Below are positions 15,901 through 22,523 of a DNA stretch of 30,806 nucleotides, in pieces (position 1 is the stretch's first letter; each line of letters starts with the position of its first letter). This stretch comes from a virus, in IMG/VR virus record IMGVR_UViG_3300030451_002151, positions 1 through 30,806 of that record; one strand, given 5' to 3'. The position numbers and the translations under genes are program-made. The notes beneath the pieces were generated by a model that was not told the DNA's origin, did not search any database, and saw only the letters and a program-made list of their open reading frames with translations.

Positions 15901-18275
15901 TCCATGATGGCTCAGAAAAGCTAACCACCGCCTCAACAGGTATAGATGTAACAGGGATAGTAAAGGCAACCGCAAATGGTTCTGACGAAAAACATTTACG
16001 TTTAGTAGATTCAGCTAACACTTCTATTACTGGAGCTATTTATCACGATAACGGTATTATGTCGATTGAATCTGGCAACAATACTGCATTTGGTCAGATT
16101 GTTTTTAAAAGACAAGCAACAGGTGGTACAGCCGAATCTGCTAGATTTGATGCTTCTGGCAGATTATTAGTCAATAAAAGCTCTGCAACTGGCTCTTTAA
16201 ATTTAGAAGTACAAGCACCTTCAGGTTTCAGTGTTGGTTCAGGTTTTTACAGTGCTTCCACACAATCTACCATAGATTTCAAAGATACAAATACTACAGC
16301 TAATTATAAAGTACGTATCGGCTCAGAAACAGACGATTTAGTAATGTTTGCTGGTGGTTCAAAAAGAGTGACCATAAATTCATCAGGAAATGCTACCTTT
16401 ACAGGAACTATCAGTAGTGGTGCAATAACTACAAGCGGTCTTTTAACTGTCGGTAGTGGTGCAGGAGCAATAAAAATAAATGAAAGCTTTATCACAGCAA
16501 GAAGCTCAGATAATGCAAATGACATAAATCTGATTGCCAATATAAATGTCTTTGATGCTGATGATGTTGTAATTGGTTCTACTTCAGGTCAAAGGTTTAA
16601 CGATAATATTGTCTTTAGAACAAATGGCTCACAAGCACTTAGGTTGGACAGTTCACAAAATGCCACCTTTGCAGGTAATATTGAGGGTAGCTTAATAAAA
16701 GCAACCGACCAGTTCCAATCTATTTCAGGTAGCAGAACTTTAGTTATGAATGCAAACTTTAGTGGTTTGGGTGCTATTGGTATGTCTAGTAATGACCATC
16801 TAACTTTTGTCACTAACAATACTGAAAGAATGAGATTGGATAATTCAGGCCGTCTAGGTATCGGCACAACCTCAGTCACTAATGCTCTTGGTTGGGGTTC
16901 TATTGCTCAAATAGGTGGTGCAAATCCTGCTCTATCTTTAAGAAATTCCAGTAGTAATCAATGGGATATTGCGAATTTTGGTGGAACATTCAATATTTAT
17001 AACGGCTCAAATGCAAGACTTAAGATTGATAGCTCAGGCAACGTTGGAATCGGCACAAACAGCCCTTCTCATAAACTAGATGTTGTTGGTGGTGGCTTAG
17101 AAATAACAGAAGAAGAAACTACTGATGCTATAGCCTTGCTGGATTCTAGTAACTCAAACACTAAGTATCTTAGTATTCAAGGTGATAATGGTGATTGTAA
17201 TATTAATGCTCCAGCAGGTGGACTTGTCTTACAAACATCTGGCTCATCAAGAGCGACTGTTGGTTCTGCTGGGATAAGTATCGCTAGTTTAGGTAATGGA
17301 ATACAGTTAAGTAGAAGTGGTTTTGACACTTATGCCTTTGAACATTCTGCTGGTGTCGGTATGGCTATTTTAAATGTAACAGACAGTAGAAAGGAGATGT
17401 TTTTCAAAGGTGATGGATCTATTGGAATTGGCACAACCAGCCCTGATAATGTTTTACACGTTCAAGAAGCTGCCCTATCAGGTAGAAGTGCATCAAATGG
17501 TAATACTTCACTAACTTTAGAACATTCAACAGATACAGGGATTCAATTCTTTTCAGCAACACAAACACAACTTAGGTTTGGTGATGCAGCCTCTACTGGT
17601 GCTGGTTCGATTATTTATACACACAGCGATAACATACTAAGATTTGAAGCAAGTTCTGCTCATAGGTTTACAATAGGTGGTTCTGAGAAAATGAGGGTTG
17701 ATCCAGATGGTGACATACTTTTCGGTGTGACATCTGATCCAAGTTCATCAAATGCTGGTGCGGCTTTTACTGCCGAAACAGGCAATAGAATGCTGTTGAA
17801 ATTAGCTACTACTGCGACAAGTTTAGATACGTTAGCTGAAATAATAAATGGTAACGGAACTGTGGGTACAATCAGAACTACAGGCTCTTCAACACAATTT
17901 AACACTTCCTCTGATGCTAGATTAAAAAATGTTACTGGTTATGCTCGTGGTCTCAAAGTAATCAACAGGCTTAATCCAGTAGCTTACAACTGGAAAGCAG
18001 ATGGCAAAGCTGGTGAGGGTCTAATAGCTCAAGAGGTTCAAGATCTAGTACCAGATGCAGTGTCAGGCTCTGAAGAAGATATGTATCAAATGGATTACTC
18101 TAAGTTAGTAGTGCATTTAGTTAAGGGTATGCAGGAACAACAAGAACAGATCGAAAAGTTACAAGCAGATTCACATTCTCCTAAAGGTTTAGAAGATATG
18201 GATGGCTATAAAGACTTATTAAGTGTCATTGAAAAACTACAAGAAGAAGTTAAACTACTCAAAGGAGTAAACTAA
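12975..18275 (+). CDS. Tail tip (gpJ-like) and tail fibre fusion with S74 chaperone
   Basis: A 1766-residue host-recognition protein. Residues 1 to about 518 form a gpJ-like hub: a Gly/Val hydrophobic N-terminus, VVYGKTRVGGTIVQRTVS, HHVIAVAGHEINNITKVFID, then ETMLSACAGQLLYNNGKFSL. About 521-630 is a fibronectin-III-like domain (YKKSSDSNFDTASV, TYNVKVRHITATG). The remainder is a fibre of beta repeats, with several 'GIGT(T/N)SP' loops (near 16860, 17050, 17430) and ASTDATILWDSTNDEFDFSH. The last 120 residues are an intramolecular chaperone: S1646-D-A-R-L-K, then LKVINRLNPVAYNWKADGK and a coiled coil. By family knowledge it cleaves itself before that serine after trimerisation. ATG 12975 lies just past the previous stop; a GTG at 12924 is less likely. 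Confidence 0.88.
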   Translation: MGKLRDFFEAVVGFAAGSTLVGLVLGTVPLTKVVSTFIGAVQQNFLYFGLSYITSKGSEDTAQRNLGIKTAVTNPVAPRNVVYGKTRVGGTIVQRTVSSKSGSTSQNVLHHVIAVAGHEINNITKVFIDGGKGTVELDLSSDFTSATENSTTVFRCTNSDFVNADNTDAYTGGSLIKLAFEKGDQTAANAYAVAQIPSSNWTTDHKMLGIAFVYVNCIYDSEKFTAIPTFSFEVEGKKVFDPVSSSTVYSTNPALIIRDYLMDSTYGFGAVADEINDAASGAGFVQARSDCNDSVSITGGSESRFTLNGEFVATEEPQRVLETMLSACAGQLLYNNGKFSLFVGKGRTASGTITDDKILAPIQIQTKASGKDLVNGVKATYVRPDDKYIAGEITPYKDSTFLTEDTPTGKASADYENFLDLAFPYTHSSFTAQRLARIALNYERQDQTLSVLVPLDFLSHQVGDIVNLDNDRLGYSGKDFEIIGMSFEFLNDQYLALRLSLKEYSSTIFDFFTYVADPTLPSEPPSGDNTVGSPTGLALAEFIKESQMRLHFIRASWTNNLDDKIIATEVAYKKSSDSNFDTASVNYPSALFSFYVEPATTYNVKVRHITATGVRSDFTGTVNITTSADRATLTDGTIGGITIESGKLYQGTGTFNNSNTGFYIDSSGQFSLKDKLSFNGTTLNISGNLTVENTISADKIVVGGITLDNLISASDQASSNYLTTFAGAVKIASGGASAGYPAELQIQATEHTNAIGTLQQSQSQLTIRARNNTSNGGIAFQGFNGTTPTNYGNFDASGNLNLEQNLVVNGDLTVSGTTTTVDTTNTNVKDNNLTLNYSTGDSSSTANGAGLTIQDAVSASTDATILWDSTNDEFDFSHGINISGSSNFNNALTIQGTTTFNDDAIFVNDALFGDNDKAIFGAGSDLQIYHDGGNSLIQDTGTGDLILKSNGTATVIKTNAGNNLISARDAGSVGVFHDGSEKLTTASTGIDVTGIVKATANGSDEKHLRLVDSANTSITGAIYHDNGIMSIESGNNTAFGQIVFKRQATGGTAESARFDASGRLLVNKSSATGSLNLEVQAPSGFSVGSGFYSASTQSTIDFKDTNTTANYKVRIGSETDDLVMFAGGSKRVTINSSGNATFTGTISSGAITTSGLLTVGSGAGAIKINESFITARSSDNANDINLIANINVFDADDVVIGSTSGQRFNDNIVFRTNGSQALRLDSSQNATFAGNIEGSLIKATDQFQSISGSRTLVMNANFSGLGAIGMSSNDHLTFVTNNTERMRLDNSGRLGIGTTSVTNALGWGSIAQIGGANPALSLRNSSSNQWDIANFGGTFNIYNGSNARLKIDSSGNVGIGTNSPSHKLDVVGGGLEITEEETTDAIALLDSSNSNTKYLSIQGDNGDCNINAPAGGLVLQTSGSSRATVGSAGISIASLGNGIQLSRSGFDTYAFEHSAGVGMAILNVTDSRKEMFFKGDGSIGIGTTSPDNVLHVQEAALSGRSASNGNTSLTLEHSTDTGIQFFSATQTQLRFGDAASTGAGSIIYTHSDNILRFEASSAHRFTIGGSEKMRVDPDGDILFGVTSDPSSSNAGAAFTAETGNRMLLKLATTATSLDTLAEIINGNGTVGTIRTTGSSTQFNTSSDARLKNVTGYARGLKVINRLNPVAYNWKADGKAGEGLIAQEVQDLVPDAVSGSEEDMYQMDYSKLVVHLVKGMQEQQEQIEKLQADSHSPKGLEDMDGYKDLLSVIEKLQEEVKLLKGVN

Positions 18276-18276
18276 T

Positions 18277-18636
18277 ATGGCAATAGCATATACATGGGAT
18301 GTAGCAACAGTTGATACTTACCCATCACATTCAGATGGTAGCAATACCAAATCAGATGTAATTTACAATGTCCACTGGCGTTTGAAAGGCACAGATGACA
18401 CTAACAAGGATGCCGAGGGCGAATATCAAACAGCAGAAATTTATGGCACACAAAGCCTTGATGTCTCAGATCACACTAGCTTCAAAGCTTTTGCTGACGT
18501 AAAACTAACAGACGTCCAAGCTTGGGTAGAAGCAGCAATAGGCTCTACCGAAGTGACTGCTTTGAAAGCTAATATAGATGCCCAAATAGCAGAGAAAGTA
18601 ACACCAACATCTGTCGTTAAGACAATCAGCAGTTAA
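18277..18636 (+). CDS. Fibre-associated small protein, conserved in marine phages
   Basis: A 119-residue protein behind a strong ribosome site (AAAGGAG at 18261-18267). It opens MAIAYTWDVATVDTYPSHSD, contains VIYNVHWRLKGTD, and ends with a helical half (TDVQAWVEAAIGSTEVTALK). Small proteins beginning 'MAI.YTW.V..', with an internal 'V.W...G.D', are common next to tail fibre genes of cyanophages and other marine phages, where they are uncharacterised. It may be a fibre chaperone or virion component. The call rests on pattern memory. Confidence 0.6.
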   Translation: MAIAYTWDVATVDTYPSHSDGSNTKSDVIYNVHWRLKGTDDTNKDAEGEYQTAEIYGTQSLDVSDHTSFKAFADVKLTDVQAWVEAAIGSTEVTALKANIDAQIAEKVTPTSVVKTISS

Positions 18637-18821
18637 TGTTGTATGATTTACTTATGTGGATTTTAGACATTGTAATTTATGTGTTAGCTTTCGTTGGATT
18701 AGCTAACATTATCATCAGACTTTATCCAACACCTAAAGCTAATTGGAACATCAAGCTTTATGATTTTATAGATTATTTATCATTGAGAAAAGGAGTTACC
18801 AATGGCAGAAGAAAAAAATAA
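18636..18821 (+). CDS. Small membrane protein
   Basis: A 61-residue protein with one strong membrane segment at about 4-28 (DLLMWILDIVIYVLAFVGLA) and a basic C-terminus (RKGVTNGRRKK). It overlaps the previous stop as TAATG and runs 20 nt into the next gene. Unrecognised. Size and shape would fit a holin-like or antiholin-like protein or an envelope modifier, but nothing proves this. Confidence 0.6.
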   Translation: MLYDLLMWILDIVIYVLAFVGLANIIIRLYPTPKANWNIKLYDFIDYLSLRKGVTNGRRKK

Positions 18822-18948
18822 AAAAACTGACGAAGTAAAAGATTTACAAAATCAGGTAGAAGCATTACAAAAGCTTTTGAATCATTACATGGCTAAGTCC
18901 AACCAACTAGAGCAACAACTGGTCTTGAACCAAGAGGAGCAAACATGA
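18802..18948 (+). CDS. Small coiled-coil protein
   Basis: A 48-residue product (MAEEKNKKTDEVKDLQNQVE onward). Residues 10-44 have a heptad pattern (VKDLQNQVEALQKLL) and form a probable coiled coil. AGGAG at 18791-18795, six bases before the ATG, is one of the clearest ribosome sites here, and the stop overlaps the next start as ATGA. Unrecognised; possibly a small assembly factor. Confidence 0.65.
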   Translation: MAEEKNKKTDEVKDLQNQVEALQKLLNHYMAKSNQLEQQLVLNQEEQT

Positions 18949-19103
18949 GTTGGTGGGCAAAGTTTATAGACGTGATGACTGGCACACATCGTAAAAAAGT
19001 TCGTGCTAGAAACGACAAAGGTCAATATATAGGTGACGACAAATCAACACCTGATATTAATGAGGCTTACAAGGAAATTAGGGTAAAAACTAAGAAGAAG
19101 TAA
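18945..19103 (+). CDS. Small basic protein of unknown function
   Basis: A 52-residue, lysine/arginine-rich protein: MSWWAKFIDVMTGTHRKKVR then RARNDKGQYIGDDKSTPDIN. The 'RA+.dKG.y..DD.STPD.NEA' phrase resembles short conserved marine phage proteins. A GAGGAG ribosome site lies 5-6 bases upstream. It is the last gene before the long inverted repeat at 19102-19167, so it closes the virion operon. No function can be stated. Confidence 0.6.
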   Translation: MSWWAKFIDVMTGTHRKKVRARNDKGQYIGDDKSTPDINEAYKEIRVKTKKK

Positions 19104-19167
19104 AAGGGCTGGTACAACCTTTTATTCATATTGATTTCCTAAATATATTCTCGAGACCAGCCCTTTT
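19102..19167 (+). terminator. Long-loop inverted repeat, probable terminator
   Basis: AAAAGGGCTGGT at 19102-19113 is an exact inverted repeat of ACCAGCCCTTTT at 19156-19167, a 12-bp stem with GC-rich centre and a T-run on its 3' side. The loop is 42 bases, unusually long for a simple terminator, and AT-rich. The stem overlaps the stop of the preceding gene and ends 6 bases before the ATG at 19174. It separates the virion genes from the accessory operon. A structured leader RNA or attenuator for that operon is the alternative. Confidence 0.65.
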
Positions 19168-19173
19168 CTTGTT

Positions 19174-19524
19174 ATGGAAGATCTAGTTTTAGTTATACAA
19201 CAGTTAGGGTTTCCGATAGCTGCTGCTGTCGGTCTAGGTTTTTTTATTTACAAGCTTATCATGCGGATAGTAGATGGCATGGAAAGCAAGTTGGATGTGG
19301 TAGATGAAAAGGTGGCAGAGCAAATTAGTGCTATGGAGCAAAGGTTGGGTACTAAGCTAGATTCCCAACATGGTATCTTGGTAGCTCTGATTGACAGAAT
19401 CAGAAGTCTTGACAACGAGATTATAAGACAGGACACTTTAATTAAGACTATCTTAGGTGTGCCACAACTGATAGAGCCAAACAAGATAGCCAAGGCAGAT
19501 AGAGATGACCAAAGAAAAGATTGA
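19174..19524 (+). CDS. Membrane-anchored coiled-coil protein (holin-like?)
   Basis: A 116-residue protein with one membrane segment at about 9-31 (QLGFPIAAAVGLGFFIYKLI), followed by a long charged helix (VVDEKVAEQISAMEQRL ... LIDRIRSLDNEIIRQDTLIK) that should be a coiled coil facing the cytoplasm or periplasm. Small phage proteins of this plan are often annotated as holin-like or YvrJ-like, without proof. It is the first gene of the curli-type operon and overlaps the CsgF-like start by 20 nt. No Shine-Dalgarno is evident, because its start follows the hairpin directly, so translation may depend on that RNA structure. Confidence 0.6.
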   Translation: MEDLVLVIQQLGFPIAAAVGLGFFIYKLIMRIVDGMESKLDVVDEKVAEQISAMEQRLGTKLDSQHGILVALIDRIRSLDNEIIRQDTLIKTILGVPQLIEPNKIAKADRDDQRKD

Positions 19525-19999
19525 CGATTATTACACAAGCAAACATAAGCGAATGGGCTGTGCGATATTTTTAATCCCTTTATTAGCACTGCCCCTCTTC
19601 GCTGATGAAATCAAGTTTCAATTCAAGTCTCCGTCATTTAGTGGCATAGGCACGTCAGCACATTATCTCACAATAGAGAATCAAGAGTTTACCAGAAGCG
19701 AAACTATCAGACTTGAGCTGGAAGCCAAGCTAGAAGAACAACTTAGAGAAAAAAACAACACCTTATTAGAAAGATGGAAAAACAATCTGCAATCCAGAAT
19801 ACTATCTAACATCTCCAGACAGATTACAGATTCTTTGTTTTCTGACGATCCGCAACTAACAGGTTCATTCGTGTTGTTCGACAATGTGATAAGTTGGGAT
19901 AGCGATGGACAATTTATTACTCTAAGCATATATAATACTCTTGATGGCACGACTACTGAAATTACTATTCCTATCAACTCTTTCGGTTTTACTGATTAG
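19505..19999 (+). CDS. csgF: CsgF-like curli assembly factor
   Basis: A 164-residue secreted protein; an alternative ATG at 19553 gives 148. A Sec signal peptide spans 17-33 (MGCAIFLIPLLALPLFA) with cleavage before DEIKF. The mature N-terminus FQFKSPSFSG matches the invariant CsgF start (FQF.nP.FgG), the part known to enter the CsgG channel. A helix 'LQSRILSNISRQITDSLF' and a C-terminal strand pair (DNVISWDSDGQFITLSIYNT, TTEITIP) also follow CsgF. In bacteria CsgF sits outside the pore and couples fibre nucleation to secretion. An extra charged helix (ETIRLELEAKLEEQLREKNN) replaces the usual linker. It is adjacent to csgG, as in bacterial operons. Confidence 0.85.
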   Translation: MTKEKIDDYYTSKHKRMGCAIFLIPLLALPLFADEIKFQFKSPSFSGIGTSAHYLTIENQEFTRSETIRLELEAKLEEQLREKNNTLLERWKNNLQSRILSNISRQITDSLFSDDPQLTGSFVLFDNVISWDSDGQFITLSIYNTLDGTTTEITIPINSFGFTD

Positions 20000-20789
20000 T
20001 TGCGCTACTCATAGAGAATACATCTCACCCTGTTTAACCAACCCAGACAACGACTACAAAGATGTGGTCACTATTGTAGGCAAAGCCGAGTGTTTTTCTA
20101 AATCTGCTTTCGTCAACGAACCGATCACTGATGCCATCACTAAAGTAGGGATAGCTAATGTGCAACCAGTAGTAGCTGTGTACAAGTTTCAAGATCTGAC
20201 AGGACAGCGTAAATCCATTGATGGGTATGCTAGTTTTTCGACAGCTATGACCCAAGCGCCAGAAACTTACTTAATTCGTGCCTTGAAACAATCCAAATTC
20301 TTCAGGGTAGTAGAACGTGTTGGTATCGACCACATCACTAGAGAACGTCAAATAATCAGATCTACTAGACAGAAGTTTGATGATGATACTGAAGAGTTGC
20401 CTCTACTCTTCGCAGGTATTTTGTTTGAAGGTGGCATCATAGACTACAACACCAATCTATTGTCAGGTGGTATTGGGGCTAGATATCTAGGCATAGGCAA
20501 CAGCAAACAATACCGAGAAGATACTGTCATTGTCGCTATGCGAATTGTCTCAGTCAGCACAGGTGAAGTTTTGCTAGAAAACTTAACGACTAAGACTATT
20601 TTATCGGTTGGTTTGTCAAACGACTTTTTTAGATATATAGCTGATGGCACTAAGCTAGTAGAGTTTGAGACAGGCAACGCTATGAATGAGAGCAAGTCTA
20701 TCGCTTTGCAAAGTGCTATTGAAATCGGTATAGTTAATATTATTGAACAGGGCATTGAACGAGGCTACTGGTCGGTGAAAAGCTTATGA
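19944..20789 (+). CDS. csgG: CsgG-like outer-membrane curli secretion channel
   Basis: A 281-residue lipoprotein. The signal peptide ends in the lipobox LISC with C20 as lipidation site, as in CsgG. The core follows E. coli CsgG closely: VVAVYKFQDLTGQRK, FSTAMTQAPETYLIRALKQS, FFRVVERVGIDHITRERQII, SGGIGARYLGIGNSKQYRED, IVSVSTGEVLLENLTTKTIL and the end AIEIGIVNIIEQGIERGYW. CsgG forms a nonameric beta-barrel pore that exports unfolded curlin. In the constriction loop a Phe (F98) is kept but the neighbouring Asn appears replaced. There is an N-terminal insertion with two extra cysteines (C30, C50). The gene begins 56 nt inside csgF. ATG 19944 is preferred over the adjacent TTG 19941. Confidence 0.9.
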   Translation: MARLLKLLFLSTLSVLLISCATHREYISPCLTNPDNDYKDVVTIVGKAECFSKSAFVNEPITDAITKVGIANVQPVVAVYKFQDLTGQRKSIDGYASFSTAMTQAPETYLIRALKQSKFFRVVERVGIDHITRERQIIRSTRQKFDDDTEELPLLFAGILFEGGIIDYNTNLLSGGIGARYLGIGNSKQYREDTVIVAMRIVSVSTGEVLLENLTTKTILSVGLSNDFFRYIADGTKLVEFETGNAMNESKSIALQSAIEIGIVNIIEQGIERGYWSVKSL

Positions 20790-21505
20790 GATTTTTAATT
20801 ATATTTTTCATTTCATTTGGTGTATATGCAGATAATGAGATCTTTGTCTCACAGACAGGGGCTAATGCTGCAATTAAGTTGGAACAGCTAGGTAGTTCTA
20901 ACCTCATGGGTGGTACACAAGCAACGTCTGGTAGCCTCACTGCTTTAGGTTTGAGTGGTAGTGATATGACACTTACCATCAATCAGATTGGCTCAAGCAA
21001 TATCTTTAGAGCGGATGACTTCAATGGTGATAACGTCACAGCTTATTGGAACTTTGCAGGAGATAGTAATGTCTTTGATGTCGTTATGAATAGCTTAGAA
21101 GCTAACTCTAGTGATTACGTCAATGTCAATGTCCAAACTACAGGCAGTAGCAACACCTTTGATCTAGCCATTGCTGAAGATAGTAATGCCAGTTATCTGG
21201 ATTTAGACTGGATTATAGATGGTGATAATAATGAATTTGAGTTTGATATCGACTATGAATATGCTACTAATTATGTGGACGTTTTAGGAGACAGCAACGA
21301 ATTAACATTTTCTGGTAGTGGTTATGCTGGTACTTCTGCCACAAATTCTGGCTACTTTTACCTAGACTTAGATGGTTCAAGTAATACGTTCAACATTACT
21401 CAAGCTTCGACACTAGCAAGAGATTACCTTAAGATAACTGCTAATGGCTCGAATAGCACTTTTTGTATTGTTCAAAATGATGGTGGTACATCCACTTCAT
21501 GCTGA
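20786..21505 (+). CDS. Secreted curlin-like repeat protein
   Basis: A 239-residue protein with a signal peptide (residues 1-15, MRFLIIFFISFGVYA) and a mature chain of repeats. Turns of form G-[SD]-[SN]-N occur at residues 36, 69, 92, 120, 146, 168 and 197, 22-33 apart; looser ones start at 25 and 221. Each is preceded by alternating beta residues and usually followed by x-F-x. The second and third units keep the true curlin core Q-x-G-x-x-N (LEQLGSSN, INQIGSSN). Curlin subunits are exported by CsgG and stack into amyloid. The product is acidic, Ser/Asn/Asp-rich and has a C-terminal pair of cysteines (C227, C239). The start overlaps the csgG stop as ATGA, with GGTGA upstream. Assignment combines motif, signal and neighbours. 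Confidence 0.75.
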   Translation: MRFLIIFFISFGVYADNEIFVSQTGANAAIKLEQLGSSNLMGGTQATSGSLTALGLSGSDMTLTINQIGSSNIFRADDFNGDNVTAYWNFAGDSNVFDVVMNSLEANSSDYVNVNVQTTGSSNTFDLAIAEDSNASYLDLDWIIDGDNNEFEFDIDYEYATNYVDVLGDSNELTFSGSGYAGTSATNSGYFYLDLDGSSNTFNITQASTLARDYLKITANGSNSTFCIVQNDGGTSTSC

Positions 21506-22523
21506 CACAATAGGCGATATTTCAGAACTCAAAGGCTTTGGACAGATAGTTCGAGACCAACCTTATCCAGCAGTCTTAGATTTTGCTATAGAATCCTACG
21601 ACAACGTCCAAACTAGAGCAGGTCGTGTCGCTATTACCTTCTTAGACAACACACAAGTCCGTCTAACAGAACATTCTAATTTAGTCATAGACGAGTATAT
21701 CTACAACCAAAACAATAGCTCTATGAGCCTTAAATTCGCTTCTGGCACTATCAGATTTATCAGTGGGGCGTTGGATAAGCAAAAGGTCAAACTAACAACT
21801 GACAGCGCTGAGATCGCCATATTAGGCACAGACTTTACTGTGACAACCACAGAGTTTGGTTCTAGTCTAATAATCTTGTTGCCTGATCAGTTTGGTAATG
21901 CCAGTGGCGAGATCATAGTCTCAACAGGGGCAGGGCAAGTTACCCTAAATCAACCCTATCAGGCTACTACTACCAGTGTCTTTGAATCAGCACCCACCAA
22001 GCCAGTAACCTTAGATATTACGCTTGACTTCATAGACAATATGCTCATTATCAACCCACCTAAGGAAGTCGTTGTGCAAGAAGAAGAAAGTCGTCAGCAG
22101 ACCACAGATTATTTGGATTACAACGAGTTAGATGTCGATTTGTTAGCCGAAGATTTTCTTAAGCTCGATGAAGATTTTGAGTTCACAGAGTTAGATATAG
22201 ATTATCTTGATGTCAACTTCTTAGAAGATTTGTTAGATGTCTTAGATGCACTTGATACAGGCGAGGAACAAGATCAATTAGCCATCAACCTAGAATCAGC
22301 TAACATCAGTGGTACAAGTATAGGACAAGATACGGAAACCCAAATCACAACCTTTATACAGGGTGAACGCTTAAGTATGCAGAGAGTAGTCAATCAACAA
22401 GCTTATTTAGATTTAGATAGCAGTGGTGCATACACAGTTATCTTTATCCAAGATGGGGTCAGTAAGACTGTCAAGATCAATGGTGGGTCATCATCTAGTA
22501 TTACCATTACCCAGAACCCATGA
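21444..22523 (+). CDS. FecR-domain secreted protein with acidic repeat region
   Basis: A 359-residue exported protein. The signal peptide is residues 1-20 (MARIALFVLFKMMVVHPLHA). Residues 22 to about 150 are a FecR-type periplasmic domain: TRAGRVAITFLDNTQVRLTE, SSMSLKFASGTIRFISGALD, then VKLTTDSAEIAILGTDFTV. About 213-275 is extremely acidic with recurring LD-[VI]-D and YLD units. The C-terminus is a small beta domain (YLDLDSSGAYTVIFIQDG) ending SSSITITQNP. FecR domains relay envelope signals and in bacteria are often found beside CHASE2 cyclases. It begins 62 nt inside the curlin-like gene, with no strong ribosome site, so coupling is likely. Whether it is a sensor, a surface protein or a second CsgG client is open. 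Confidence 0.78.
   Translation: MARIALFVLFKMMVVHPLHADTIGDISELKGFGQIVRDQPYPAVLDFAIESYDNVQTRAGRVAITFLDNTQVRLTEHSNLVIDEYIYNQNNSSMSLKFASGTIRFISGALDKQKVKLTTDSAEIAILGTDFTVTTTEFGSSLIILLPDQFGNASGEIIVSTGAGQVTLNQPYQATTTSVFESAPTKPVTLDITLDFIDNMLIINPPKEVVVQEEESRQQTTDYLDYNELDVDLLAEDFLKLDEDFEFTELDIDYLDVNFLEDLLDVLDALDTGEEQDQLAINLESANISGTSIGQDTETQITTFIQGERLSMQRVVNQQAYLDLDSSGAYTVIFIQDGVSKTVKINGGSSSSITITQNP

Noticed and set aside
14900-17900. Repetitive stretches in the fibre gene suggested a repeat array or CRISPR.
   Set aside because: They follow protein repeats (GIGT-type loops) in a continuous frame and have no constant repeat/spacer structure.
15482-17905. Several minus-strand open frames of 78-96 codons inside the fibre gene.
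   Set aside because: They are hydrophobic complements of the beta-rich coding strand, with no ribosome sites or family features.
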